This document shows, piece after piece, positions 21,601 through 31,067 of a stretch of DNA of 64,000 bases. A model generated the notes under the pieces. The model saw nothing but the letters and a program-made list of their open reading frames with translations, was not told the DNA's origin and did no database searches. The stretch covers positions 58,653,850 to 58,717,849 of the forward strand of contig CM077645.1 in NCBI GenBank assembly GCA_039707465.1, given 5' to 3'. Source of the DNA: Rhabdophis nuchalis (Eukaryota; Chordata; Lepidosauria; Squamata; Natricidae). Both the position numbers and the translations under genes were made by a program. The number at the start of each line of letters is the position of its first letter. Positions within the stretch are counted from its first letter, which is position 1.

Positions 21601-22998
21601 CTCCATGCCAACCACCCAGGCATCGTCCGTATGAAAGCATTGGCCCGGAGCTATGTCTGGTGGCCCGGCATGGACGCTGAAGTGGCGGAATGGGTGGCCG
21701 CCTGCTCCTCCTGCCAATCGTCCCGGCCGGCCCCGCCGGTCTCCCCGCCGAGGGAGTGGGACGCCCCCAGGTGCCCATGGTCCAGGCTCCACTTGGATTT
21801 CGCGGGTCCCTTCCATGGCCAGAATTTCCTCGTGGTGGTGGATGCGTTCTCACGCTGGGTGGAGGTGATTCTCATGGCTTCCACCACAGCGGAGAGCACG
21901 GTGCGTGCCTTGCGCCGTCTGTTCGCGACCCACGGGTTGCCGGACGTCGTTGTGTCCGACAACGGACCCCAATTTCAATCCTCCACCTTCTTGGACTTTC
22001 TGGCCACCCAAGGGATCCGCCACGCGCCGGTCGCCCCTTATCACCCGGCGTCTAATGGACGCGCGGAACGAGCCGTGCGCTCAGCCAAGGAAGCCTTGGC
22101 CCGTTTGGATAAAGGGGACTGGCAGGCAAGGGTGGCCGCGTACCTTTTGGGACAGCATGTCACACCTTGCCCAGCCACAGGGAAAAGCCCCGCGGAGCTC
22201 TTGATGGGCCGACGCTTGCGGACCACTCTGGACAGACTGCACCCCGATTACGACGGGTTGCAGAGGGGCAACCTGCAGATTCCCACTCCTCGTTTATTTG
22301 AAATTGGGGACCTGGTTTGGGCAAGTAACTTTTCAGGGGAGCCGCGATGGATTGCCGCAACCATTTTGGACGTAACCGGACCCTGTTCTTACAGAGTCGG
22401 CCTTCAGGATGGATCCGAGTGGCGGCGCCACCTGGATCAACTGAGGCGCCGCCTGCCCGAAACAGCAGTCACCACGCCAGGCCGTTCCTGCCCGTTGGCC
22501 CCCGTTGGGCCGTTGTTCTCTGCTCAAGCCGAGCAGTTGTTTGGAACCCCGGAGTCCCTAGCCGGCCCAGACCTCGTATCGGCGGGAACAGCACGGGGAG
22601 ACCGCCAGGACCTCACAGCCCAATCTGACTCTCAGCTGGGGGCCTCGCCCATCGGGGAACCACCCTACCAGAATAATACTCGCCAGCAAATGCCAACTAC
22701 CTCAAGCCCGGTCGCCACGCCCCCTCACCCGGACTTGCTAGGGTCGGCATTGCCGCCTACGGCGACTCCACCTCCGAGGGCAGGCCGCGATGACGTAGGC
22801 GAAGGCTCCGTGTCCCACAGGGAGGAGCCTCCTCAAGAACTAAGGCGGTCAGGGCGGACCCGACACCGCCCCGCCTATCTGAACGACTACGCGTGCGCAT
22901 GTACTGTGTTGGACAGAGAACCTAGACACATGCGCACTGACTATGGGGGAAGGAGTGTTGAGTCCCCAAGCCTATGTCCCAGACAACTCGTCTGGTAA
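18652..22998 (+). CDS. Gag-Pol polyprotein of a Ty3/gypsy LTR retrotransposon (intact)
   Basis: A single uninterrupted 1448-residue frame. It encodes everything needed for particle formation, reverse transcription and integration, with no gag/pol frameshift or stop. Numbered from the ATG at 18652: Gag about 1-225; two CCHC zinc knuckles at C232/C235/H239/C244 (unusual C-x2-C-x3-H-x4-C) and C251/C254/H259/C264 (canonical); aspartic protease with DSG at 337-339; reverse transcriptase with LD (D558) and YFDD at 618-621; RNase H with D767, E809, D834, D882; integrase zinc finger H985/H988/C1018/C1021 and DDE residues D1049, D1103, E1139 (35 residues between the last two); GPY/F-type module GPCSYRV at 1243-1249. 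A Pro/Ser-rich tail ends in a basic RRSGRTRHRPAYLNDY-like segment. There is no chromodomain and no env. The last 14 codons plus stop lie in the 3' LTR. CpG-rich codons contrast sharply with the AT-rich surroundings. The layout resembles vertebrate 'K02A2.6-like' gypsy proteins. Confidence 0.96.
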   Translation: MATATMPPFAPFDPMKEQWASFLARFECFLIASDYGELAPARKLSLFLQCGGPELFATARTIAAPAAVHEVPWDDLLGRLRAHYAPAPSRIAHRYAFRQCVQQPQQSVAEFLQKLRATAIPCEFPAGFLEESLLEQFVCGVRDIRLKRRLLSKTVLTLEQAVEEARATELSEISTSDMGRARPPLFPTPRACLVDEIAPLDELEEDDRGDCMRVTGRVPNRAFTPQQKSGNCLGCGGAHQRPECPFKASVCRRCGRKGHLAAVCRAAAPATTPAAASRTVPPGQRGSQKRSGRYQPQPTDCFALAEMPPALSYDQAESRRLSTVVCLEGVGVKMEIDSGSSRSLMSWAHLVKLCPKLRKRDLGPMATILKDYQGSQIPILGLHRVRVDYGPFHGSLPILVVAKPLAALIGLDWFPALGLSVQGVHSVPASSPVDEVIREFNDVFDGSLGTYKGTPVSLNLDPQVAPVRLKARRLPFALKPKVEAELDRLVAQGVLEPVDQAKWETPIVVPIKPDGSVRICADYKSTINLGLQANPYPVPVVQDLLHSLGRGRVFAKLDMAQAYQQLPVDDEAVEAQTIVTHRGAFRCRRLQFGMSIAPGIFQSLMERLLHGLPGVVPYFDDVLIAASSISELAKTLRKVLRVFRGAGLKLKRSKCTFAAPRVEFLGFMIDAQGIHPTPSKVEAIQKAPTPASKTELQAFLGLLNFYAPFIPHKASLAEPLHRLLDRSAAWHWGSREAHAFAAVKAMLTSDAVLVQYHDRLPLTLACDASPFGLGAVLSHVFPDGSEAPIAFYSRTMSQTERNYSQIDKEALAVVSGIKKFHNYLYGRTFSVVTDHKPLLGLLTGDRPTPPILSPRMTRWTEFLAAYDYTLLYRPGKQIGHADALSRCPLPGPDPAPVPALSVLMVAESDLPLSSSAVAAHTSADPVLAQVCRWVLRGWPSGSVAENFRPYKSRQLELSLHCGCLCWGDRVIVPSPLRHMVLQSLHANHPGIVRMKALARSYVWWPGMDAEVAEWVAACSSCQSSRPAPPVSPPREWDAPRCPWSRLHLDFAGPFHGQNFLVVVDAFSRWVEVILMASTTAESTVRALRRLFATHGLPDVVVSDNGPQFQSSTFLDFLATQGIRHAPVAPYHPASNGRAERAVRSAKEALARLDKGDWQARVAAYLLGQHVTPCPATGKSPAELLMGRRLRTTLDRLHPDYDGLQRGNLQIPTPRLFEIGDLVWASNFSGEPRWIAATILDVTGPCSYRVGLQDGSEWRRHLDQLRRRLPETAVTTPGRSCPLAPVGPLFSAQAEQLFGTPESLAGPDLVSAGTARGDRQDLTAQSDSQLGASPIGEPPYQNNTRQQMPTTSSPVATPPHPDLLGSALPPTATPPPRAGRDDVGEGSVSHREEPPQELRRSGRTRHRPAYLNDYACACTVLDREPRHMRTDYGGRSVESPSLCPRQLVW
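22945..22955 (+). promoter_or_regulatory. Polypurine tract
   Basis: gggggaaggag abuts the 3' LTR and would resist RNase H and prime plus-strand synthesis. It lies within the coding frame, so the tract is also translated. Confidence 0.88.
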
Positions 22999-23253
22999 CC
23001 TATGAGTCACCGCATTCCGGAACTGAGCCAGCAGCTGCAGTGATTAACAGAGACAAGCTGTCTGGAATCTGTCTGGAAAGGAGTTACAATGTTGCAACTG
23101 CTTGCTAGGAGTTTCCTGCCTGGTAACTCTATATAAGAGGTTGCCAGAGAAGAAACCTTGCCAGTTGAATCTTGTGTGTGTTGTAAATAGTGTGAATAAA
23201 CGTTCCTGTTGTTTTGACCATGCCTGAGTCGGAATCCTTTGTCTGATCTAACA
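22956..23253 (+). mobile_element. 3' LTR of intact Ty3/gypsy retrotransposon
   Basis: 298 bp, tgttgag...ctaaca, with one substitution (23022) relative to the 5' LTR. The gag-pol stop TAA falls 41-43 bases into it (22996-22998), so U3 is partly coding. TATA copy at 23130-23137. Confidence 0.97.
23195..23200 (+). terminator. Polyadenylation signal in 3' LTR
   Basis: aataaa followed by a T/G-rich stretch. It is the likely 3' end signal for the element's RNA. Confidence 0.75.
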
Positions 23254-23258
23254 GCAGC
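23254..23258. repeat. Target-site duplication (right) of gypsy element
   Basis: gcagc, identical to 18255-18259. Confidence 0.93.
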
Positions 23259-23399
23259 CCATGACTCTTTGGGATGCTGGTTTGAATCCAGGAAATGACT
23301 CAGAGGATGTGATTCCTTTGAAATAACCACTGGGAGAAAAATAGATCTTTAACCTGGTTAACCAAACAGGTAGCTTGAGGTGGAAGGAAATAGGAAAAT

Positions 23400-23648
23400 C
23401 GATTTCTTCCTTTCCTTTCCTTTCCTTTCCATTCCTTTCCATTCCTTTCCTTTCCTTCCTTCCATTGCCTCCCTCCCCCTTCCTCCCTTCTTTCCTTCCT
23501 TCTCTCCTACCCTCCATCTCTCTTTCTTTTTCTTTCTTTCCTTCCTTCTTTCACTCCTCCCTTCCTCCTCCCTCCCCCTTAATTCCTTCACTCCCTCCCT
23601 CCCACCCTCCATTCATCTTTTTTCCCTATTTTTCTTTCTTTCTCTTTC

Positions 23649-23685
<37 letters not shown>

Positions 23686-23825
23686 CTGTCTCTCTCTCCT
23701 CCCCCCACCCATCTGTCACTCTGTGTGTATGTGTGTCTCTGTGTGTGTCTGTTTCCCCCCCTCTCTCTCTCTGTCTCTGTAAGTCTGCCTCTCTGTGTGT
23801 CTGCCATTCTCTCCCTCCCTCCACC
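23400..23825. repeat. Pyrimidine-rich CT/CCTT tract inside the hAT element
   Basis: About 420 bp of imperfect TTCC, CTTT, CCT and CT repeats, ending with TGTG/CTCT runs. The long frames over it (Phe/Leu/Ser/Pro on plus, Glu/Arg/Lys on minus, up to 199 codons) follow from composition. A mirror-type purine/pyrimidine tract of this length could form triplex DNA. Confidence 0.93.
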
Positions 23826-23911
23826 CGGGGAAGCAGCAGAGGGGTCAGCATGTCGGTTGCGGAGGTTATCCCGCAGCGAGCGAACGGAGGACCCGAGCTG
23901 TGGCTAGTGCA

Positions 23912-24303
23912 GGCGAGGAGGAGGGAGCAGCGCCGTGGGCAGAGGATGGGCGAGCGCGCCTCCACCACCTCCTTCTGACGGCCACCGTGGCGCACTGCAC
24001 TTTCCGGGGCTTCCTGGAGGGACCAGCATGTCGCTGGGGAGGTTATCCCGCAGCGGGCGGGCAAAGGACCCAAGCTGCGTGCTGCCGAAGCCGTCCGGGG
24101 CTGGGCGTGCGGCGCCCGGATGGCTTTGGCGGCACGCAGCTTGGGTCCTTCACCCGCCCGCTGCAGGATAACCTCCCCAGTCGACATGCTGGCCCCTCCA
24201 GGAAGCCCCGGAAAGTGCAGTGCACTGCGGTGGCCGTCGGAAGGAGGTGGTGGAGGCGCGCTCGCCCATCCTCTGCCCAGGGGGCTGCTCCCTCCTCCTC
24301 GCC
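23912..24303. repeat. GC-rich 185-bp inverted repeat inside the hAT element
   Basis: 23912-24096 pairs with 24118-24303 as near-perfect reverse complements across a 21-base spacer. Landmarks appear in both arms: 'gagggagcag', 'gaggatgggcgagcgcgcct', 'ctttccggggcttcctggag', 'aaggacccaagctgcgtg'. A diverged direct copy of part of the arm precedes it at about 23838-23900. The core is very GC-rich, and the open frames here (86-199 codons on both strands) mirror one another because of the palindrome. Confidence 0.9.
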
Positions 24304-24382
24304 GGCCCTGCAGCCCGGTTCATATGAAGCCGCGGACTGGCACCGGTCCACGGACCGGGGGTTGGAGACTCCTGCTGTAGAC

Positions 24383-26976
24383 AATTCATAATATTAAATC
24401 ATTTTCTTCTGCATTTTTCCTAGATATACAGAGCTCCTACTCCACGGTGCTTCTTCTACTAAATTGTGGTATAAAACCTGCTTCATAATCCTCACTCATG
24501 AAATTCATCCATCAGAAGTGCTCACATAAATACCCAAAATATTTCAACACCCTCCCCCAGTAAAAAAAAACTAAGGGCCTCCACATTGTTTCTTTCTATA
24601 AAAACACAGAAGAAATCTTTTTATTTGGTCAGAACTTGCCAGTCATTAATGGTCCTTCTAATCTGCTGCTATAGATCTGTAAGAAGATAAACTTCAAAAA
24701 CATGGCCTCTATCGGATTTTGTTTTTTTTAATTGAAAACATAGGACAAAGTCTGAGTGATAGAATGATAGAAAAGAATCTCACAGAAAGAGTAGGACTAT
24801 TTTCATTGACTTCATTCTCCACCCCACCCCGCCTGATTCTAACTGCTCTCTTTTATTTATTTTTCCAGTTTCTAATCATCTTTCTTTCTTGCTTGATGTT
24901 ACAGCTGTGTGTGTATACAATAACAAAGTGTCTTGGGTCCTACACAGAATTAAATAACTCAAGGCAGGAGATAGCACATTGTATAAATTATAGAAAACAA
25001 GGGTCTGGAGTTGTTCCATGGTGAATAAATTAAAGAAAAATAACAGCAGGAGAGAAAGGCAAGCTCTCACATAAAAGATAGAGATTTTGAGGAGAAATGG
25101 CTAGTCAATGAGGCAGAAAGATGCAAGAATGAAGAAGGCGTAAAAGAAGAAAATCATTTCTCTAAAGACAACTGAAAGTGAATATTTTACATTAGTTAAA
25201 TCTATAACCTATCAGATTTAAACATGACAGATAAGTTATTAATGTATATCTTTGAGTATATTTTTTAAAAGCATATTTTATTTCAAGGAATGCATCTATA
25301 TCCTATTTCAAAGAAGACATCTATCCAATTTTAAAAAAAATACTTTTTGATATGGAAATGGGTTGGCCCACATTATGTTACAAAAACATGTAATGAACTC
25401 TTGTGTAGGATTCATGCTGTGAAGAATTAGAAATGACTACAGCCTTGAACAGTTTCCTCAACCTGTTGCCTCTCACATATGTTGTTCACAATAGTGATCA
25501 ACAATAGTATATTTCCCAGGCAGTAGCCTATTGATAAGGATATGGGTCTGAAATCCAACACTTCTGGAAGACCCCAGATTAATTCATTGTTTGTTGAATA
25601 GGAAACAATAGAAAAAAAGAATAATATGCTATTATATGCTGCTCCCCTGACTTTTGCTTTCTGCTCCAGTTTCACTGTCCATAATTGACGTATCTATAAT
25701 TCAGCAGATAGGAACTCAAGGTCTTCTTCAAACTTTTTGCAAATGGTAATCTTTAATTGAATGTGGGAAGAGGTAAATTTAGCCTTGGCAAGAACAGTGA
25801 AGAATGCCTTCCTGTGAAAGTTTGAGAGTCGGAGTGAAAAACAGGATAGATTATTTTAAAATGATATTATTTACTACTTGTGTGGACTTGGTTAGTGGGG
25901 ACACAATACTGAGTTAACAATTGTTCATCCTTAGGTAGGTTCTCATCTGAGATCAATGGTTTCAGGCCTTTATCTATGAAAGCCAAAATGGTCTTCTGCT
26001 AGGCCATATATATTTTTCATATTGCAGTCTTCCATTACTTAGGCATAAGTGGACTTTGATTCTGAGTCAGTAGGGCCATTGCTGTTAATTCACACTCTGG
26101 GAAGGACTCCAAATAAAGAACTACACTGCATTCTTCCTATTATTAGCACCTTCTCTGTGTCCTAACTTGTGAGCAGATGTTGAGAAAAGTCATCCCCATC
26201 TAAAATACTGTCAACATTTGCTAACATAATAAAATGTGGTCTTACATATTTTGTGTTTCTTCATCTGTTTGATAGTCTGTCTGTCTCTCTTTTCCCTTAT
26301 CTGCAGCAGCTTCAGTCAAATAATTAATACATTAAAGTCCAGAGGTTTTATTGTTGATGTTCAATGTGCCTTTGTTTTCTTTGTTTCTTCAGACATAATG
26401 CTTTTGTCTTGGTTTATCTTTGCAAGTGCATATATGTTAGTGGTTTAGACATTTGAACTAATTGTGGGCTTATCCAGTGAGTAGCAAAAGCCAGAACTAA
26501 CTGTTTTGGATCTTCATCTTAATTTTTGTCTTGAGATCTTCCCATTCAAAGGAAATTGCATTGCCCCTGATGAAACATGAGCAAATCAATAGCCATTTTC
26601 AGACTCTGTTGTATTAGTTAACAAGATACTTTATTAAATTAAAGCTGCTTGTAACAAAATTGTCTTCTGTATTCTAAATTTTAGAACGATTGTTTTTGAA
26701 TTAAAACAGAACATTTTTTCCTTCCGAAACACAATGGAAAAGCTTTATTACTACTAATTCTATTTAGCAATCCTGATGACTCTGCAAAGATGTTTTCTTA
26801 AGTATAATCCTGCTGTTTAGTTGTTTAGTAAGTAAGTGACATGGTAGAAATTGGTTAACCTTTGGAGCACAGACTTCAATTAGATGTGGCCTCAAACTTT
26901 GCAGTGTGGTTCACAATAGTTTCCATGATTTTGATACCAAACATATGAATAATTTCATATTTCTAGGATATTACAA
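24383..26976. other. Unique AT-rich sequence
   Basis: About 2.6 kb without a recognised repeat or gene. Small frames only. A place to look for conserved non-coding elements by alignment. Confidence 0.5.
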
Positions 26977-27358
26977 TATTTTGAGATTTAAAGGTAAAGG
27001 TTCCCCTCACACATATGTGCTAATTGTTCCTGACCCTAAGACGAAGTGCTCATCTCTGTTTCAAAGCCAAAGAGCCAGCGCTGTCCAAAGACATCTCCGT
27101 AGTCATGTAGCCAGCATAACTAAATGCCACAGGCACACGGAATGCTGTTACCTTCCCACCAAAAGGCAGTTCCTATTTTTCTACTTGCATTTTTATGTGC
27201 CTTCAAACTGCTAGGTTAGTAGAAGCTGGGACAAGTAACAGGAGCTCACTATATTACGCGGTGCTAAGGAGTCAAACTGCTGAACTGCTGACCTTTCTGA
27301 TCGACATGCTCATCATCTTATCCGCTGAGCCACCGTGTCCCTTTTATTTTGAGATTTA
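26977..27358 (-). mobile_element. Sauria-type SINE with 14-bp TSD
   Basis: The minus strand starts 'gggacacggtggctcagcgg' with a perfect box A (tggctcagcgg) and a box B-like 'cagtttgactcc'. It runs through the squamate SINE body ('cttgtcccagcttctactaa', 'gggaaggtaacagcattccg', 'ctggctctttggctttgaaa') to the terminal 'gcacatatgtg' and 'ggggaacctttaccttt'. Flanking tattttgagattta occurs at 26977-26990 and 27345-27358. The 3' end is of the kind mobilised by Bov-B LINEs. Strong evidence for a squamate host. Confidence 0.92.
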
Positions 27359-29488
27359 GGACTGTGCAAAAATAAATTTTAGTTAAGATAAAGCCTATTT
27401 TTTTCAATTCAAAACTGTCATTAACTATCATTTAATGTAACAATGCTCTGCAAATTCCAAAACCTAAGTGAGAATCCAAGTCAGCTCTATTAACAAATAT
27501 TCAACCTCTCTTCACCTAAGCATCATATTAATTCTCACTGGGTAATGAGAATTTTTCCCTTAATCTGAAAGGAGATCTCAAGTTGATACCCTTGTATTCC
27601 CAGAAAATGCTACTTAATGCCTCATGTCTCTTGCTAATAAGGCTGGTGTCTGTGGGTTTTTTAAACATGAGTATAAATTCTGTAGGAAGTGTTACCAAAT
27701 CAATATTTTTTTCTGAACAGCCTTTCATATTTATAATTTCTACATTTTAACACAGGCTGTTCCTTATACATCCTCCCTTCCCCCCACCAACCCATGAATT
27801 TGTGCAGATGTTTTGGATGGAAAAATACAAATGGGAGAAGATAGTAGATAAAAATGTCATTCATGCTTTAAAAACAAAATTACAGTACGTAGAAATTTTT
27901 TAAAAAATTGTCTAATCTGTGACAGATTTCTTTTATAGTCTAATTGTCAGCAACATCATAGTTACTATTTATGGGAGACTCTGAATTCTTTCATCAATTA
28001 CAATAGCAGATTTCAAAGCTAGCTTCTAGTATAATAGACACTTTGGGAGCTATCTACGAATGAAGTCTCTCTAAGGGCATAACTACACTGTGTTTGGCAA
28101 AAAGAAATGCCATTTTATTACACTAGTGTATATTTAGCTCAATTGTCAATTTTTTAAAAAAGAACACATCAAATTATAACTCAAACATTTGCCTGTGCAG
28201 TTTGAAATTATTACAGGAATTTACGGTCTAAGGATACATGCTTAGTCTTGTTCCCCATATGCTGTGATCTCTTCATACGTGCTTGCGTTCTTTTATATAC
28301 AACACAGAACTCAGTGTTACACTCTGATGGGACTGTACACCATAAAGCAAATTCTTTATACATTCATACCTATGCATGTACTGCTTTTCAGATTTCTCAG
28401 CAAGATCAAGGGACATTGTGGATGTTTCTTATATATATCCTGAACAGGATTGCAAGATCTCCTGTATGTAGACAAATGGTCAGTGAAGGTCAGAGAACTC
28501 CAGATATCTCCTACTTTTAGCCTATTTATTTGGTTGCTGTTTGTTGTCAGTTGTGGGGAAACTGCTGCATACTAGAGGTTGTAGCCTTTCTTTTTAGCAA
28601 GTTACTAACAAATGCATGGAAAACAGCAGCCCAGTTTTTGAGCTTCTGTCGCTATCTCTTGCTTTATTTCATATATTTTTCAGGAGAAATTATACATTTA
28701 AAACATGATTGTGAAATATTCTCCAAGAGTCTTGAGTAAAAGTTTGAAGTTACATGGTCTATAAATCTGATAATTTCCAGTATATTAAACATTGCATAGT
28801 TTTAAGAAATTTGACTCACAGCATTATTAGCTACCTTTCATACAGAATATCCCAATTTAAATCTGCTAATACTCTACATTTTTAACTAAGATTCATTTTA
28901 CAAAGAACACTGAAATAAATGATAATCATGCCTTTTTTATCTGTGTGTGTGAAGTGGAGAAGCAAATCCTTTTTTTTTTAACTACAAGTACTAGCACTCC
29001 AATATATTGTTGAACTATGAACACTACCACTCATGAAAATGATTGTTTGAATGAGAACTGTCAAGAATTAGGTATATTCATTGTCTTAGTTGACTAAATA
29101 TTTTTAAAAGAAAAATGAAATAGTTTACTTTTAATGAGAGAAACATGGTAAAAAAAGTTACTGTTAAATAGCGTTTTGTCCTTATCTTCTACTGCTTTGG
29201 CAATATTTCTTTTTTTTAAAAAAAATGGTTGTCAAAGGTACTTTTTCCTTTGAAAAATGTTTTGGCTTGAGGATTGCTGGATCTCAAAAACTTCATTAAC
29301 AAGTTGAGATATAATGCACATGGAAAAACAAAACCAAAACAAGTAATGAATCAGAAATGATCAATGGAGTGATCATACAATATATCCGATAATTTTATAA
29401 TCAGTGTTGTGGTAATTTTATTAAATTAATCTTACAATCTATATAATAATATATGTACAATCATATATGCATACATCCTCCAACAATA
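27359..29488. other. Unique AT-rich sequence
   Basis: No gene or recognised repeat. Confidence 0.5.
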
Positions 29489-30106
29489 CCTCTAAACAGT
29501 GGTGTGTTGCTTCCAGTTTGGCTTGGTTTGGCCAAACCGGTAGTAGAGAGGCGGGATCCTCAGAAGCATTGCACAAGCATGCAAGTGCACGTGGGAGCAG
29601 TAGTATATATTTATATTTATATTTATTACATTTCTATCCTGCCCTATCTCCCAAAAAAGGGACTCAGGGAGGCGCACAGGAACTTAAAATCCAACAATAC
29701 AAATAGTACAAATTCTACAAAATTTAAAACTACTATTAAACAATTTAACCCGTGTTAAAAAGAGACAGTTAATTTAAAACCCAGATCTAATAAAACATGG
29801 TTGTAGCAGCTATGCCAGGCAGGCCATATGGAAGAAATAGGTTTTTAAAGTCCGGCGGAAGAGGCGAAGGTCGGTGATAGTCCAGAGGTCTGGGGGGAGG
29901 TCATTCCAAAGGGCGGGACCTGCCACAGAGAAGGCTCTTCCCCTGGACGTCGCAAACCGGCATTGTCCAGCGGACGCCACCCTAAGGAAGCCCTCCCTGT
30001 GGGAGCGGACAGGTCGAGTGGAGGTATGCGGTAGAAGGCGGTCCTGCAAGTAACCAGGCCCACTGCCATGGAGTAAAAAAATTGTCAACCCACCCCTGCC
30101 TCTAAA
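29489..30106. mobile_element. hAT-type MITE (exact 8-bp TSD) interrupted by a LINE copy
   Basis: Left end 'cagtggtgtgttgcttccag' at 29497; right end 'aattgtcaacccacccctg' at 30098. Flanks are identical octamers cctctaaa at 29489-29496 and 30099-30106. Same family as 5829-6097. The centre was split by the L2-type LINE at about 29604-30071, so the MITE is older than that LINE copy. Confidence 0.87.
29604..30071 (-). mobile_element. L2/CR1-group LINE 3' end, 5' truncated
   Basis: The minus strand encodes the C-terminal end of an RT polyprotein with 'GRAFSVAGPALWNDLPPDL' and 'RLFRRTLKTYFF' (29810-30088 frame). Next come the 3' UTR with 'gcgcctccctgagtccc' and an ATA/AAT-type tail at the low-coordinate end. 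It is very close to the tail copy at 59690-59876, so both come from one subfamily. It has no complete RT and is dead. Confidence 0.8.
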
Positions 30107-31067
30107 CCATAAAATATTAACCTCTGCCTCTCTAAGACCTTCTGAAGGACTCAGTAGGTGGATATATTGCTAAATCCAATCTGAACATCTGTGTGACAAA
30201 CTATAATAAACTATCATTACCTAGAACAGCTTACATCCTGCAACGATATCTGTGACACCAGCCAACATCTACATCTGTCTAGCCCAGGTCCTTGGAAATA
30301 ATTTGCTAGGCAGACAAAAATGCCAAATCCAGGCTGACTGTGTATGAACAAATTATAATAAAATATGATAATTACACTGCTGACTCTATGTACATTTTGA
30401 CCTCTTTCAAAATGTTTCACAAAATAAAGTATTAAACAAGAGAGGCCTTTTTTAAAAAATGTCCACAAAGGGCTCAGCTGATCTCTGTGGGTGAATTATT
30501 TTTCATGCTTTTTCCAAAACAAAATATATGATTTGTATGTTTCATTAAAAATAAAATCAATGAGTTCACAGAAAATTGTGAAAGTCATCATTATCAAGAG
30601 AGGTTAAAATTGTACTACCCAGCCTACAAATTAGGGAAGATAATAATTAAATGTGAGGATACTTTTTTCCCCTTATGATCGTACAACACATGAGAGTGTT
30701 CCAAAAAATGCATTGTCTTGGTATTTTTTGAGCTGCACAAGTACAAGGTTATTCCTAGGAGACAGATTGGTCTTCTATTGGCAGATTGAATTGCACTGAA
30801 GAAGACAGTTTAAGGACACCTCTTGTAAGCAGACATGATAAGTAAGACAAAAGCAGGCATTTAACACAAATAATTCTAAGAGCCTTTTTGTTTGCTGAAG
30901 CAGATGCTAATAATTCTACTAAGACCAAATAATCTTAGATGAATGGGAAGACAGCATTGCTTCCATGTTATACACTGTATTACACTATTTTTTCATGTAT
31001 TTATCTACTCAATGAAAAAATTATTGGTCTATAGTTATTCTACATAATTTCAAATCCACAAATTCAG
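30107..31067. other. Unique AT-rich sequence
   Basis: No gene or recognised repeat. Confidence 0.5.

Larger units (their letters stand above)
17797..24382. mobile_element. GC-rich hAT-like element carrying a nested gypsy insertion
   Basis: The element spans 17805-24374. The left end reads 'caggagtccccaacc', and the right end reverse-complements to 'caggagtctccaacc' (14 of 15). It is flanked by identical octamers ctgtagac at 17797-17804 and 24375-24382. TIR plus exact 8-bp TSD identifies hAT. Removing the gypsy insertion (18260-23253 plus one 5-bp TSD) leaves about 1.57 kb, which holds a CT-rich tract and a GC-rich 185-bp inverted repeat but no transposase. It is non-autonomous. Confidence 0.85.

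Noticed and set aside
18867..22628. Many overlapping frames of 60-152 codons on both strands inside gag-pol
   Set aside because: They are shadows caused by the GC-rich codon use of the 1448-residue frame. No recognisable domains in any.
22300..22950. Chromodomain at the integrase end
   Set aside because: The tail after GPY/F is Pro/Ser-rich with a basic end. No chromodomain-like aromatic pattern is visible.
18260..23253. Endogenous retrovirus with env
   Set aside because: The 3' LTR starts right after the integrase/GPY-F region and tail. There is no env frame, and the RT/integrase order and 5-bp TSD fit Ty3/gypsy.
23375..24391. 135-199-codon ORFs in the CT tract and GC palindrome
   Set aside because: Composition and palindrome effects; frames mirror each other on the two strands.
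26988..27344. tRNA gene at the start of the 27-kb repeat
   Set aside because: It is the head of a Sauria-type SINE with a flanking 14-bp TSD.
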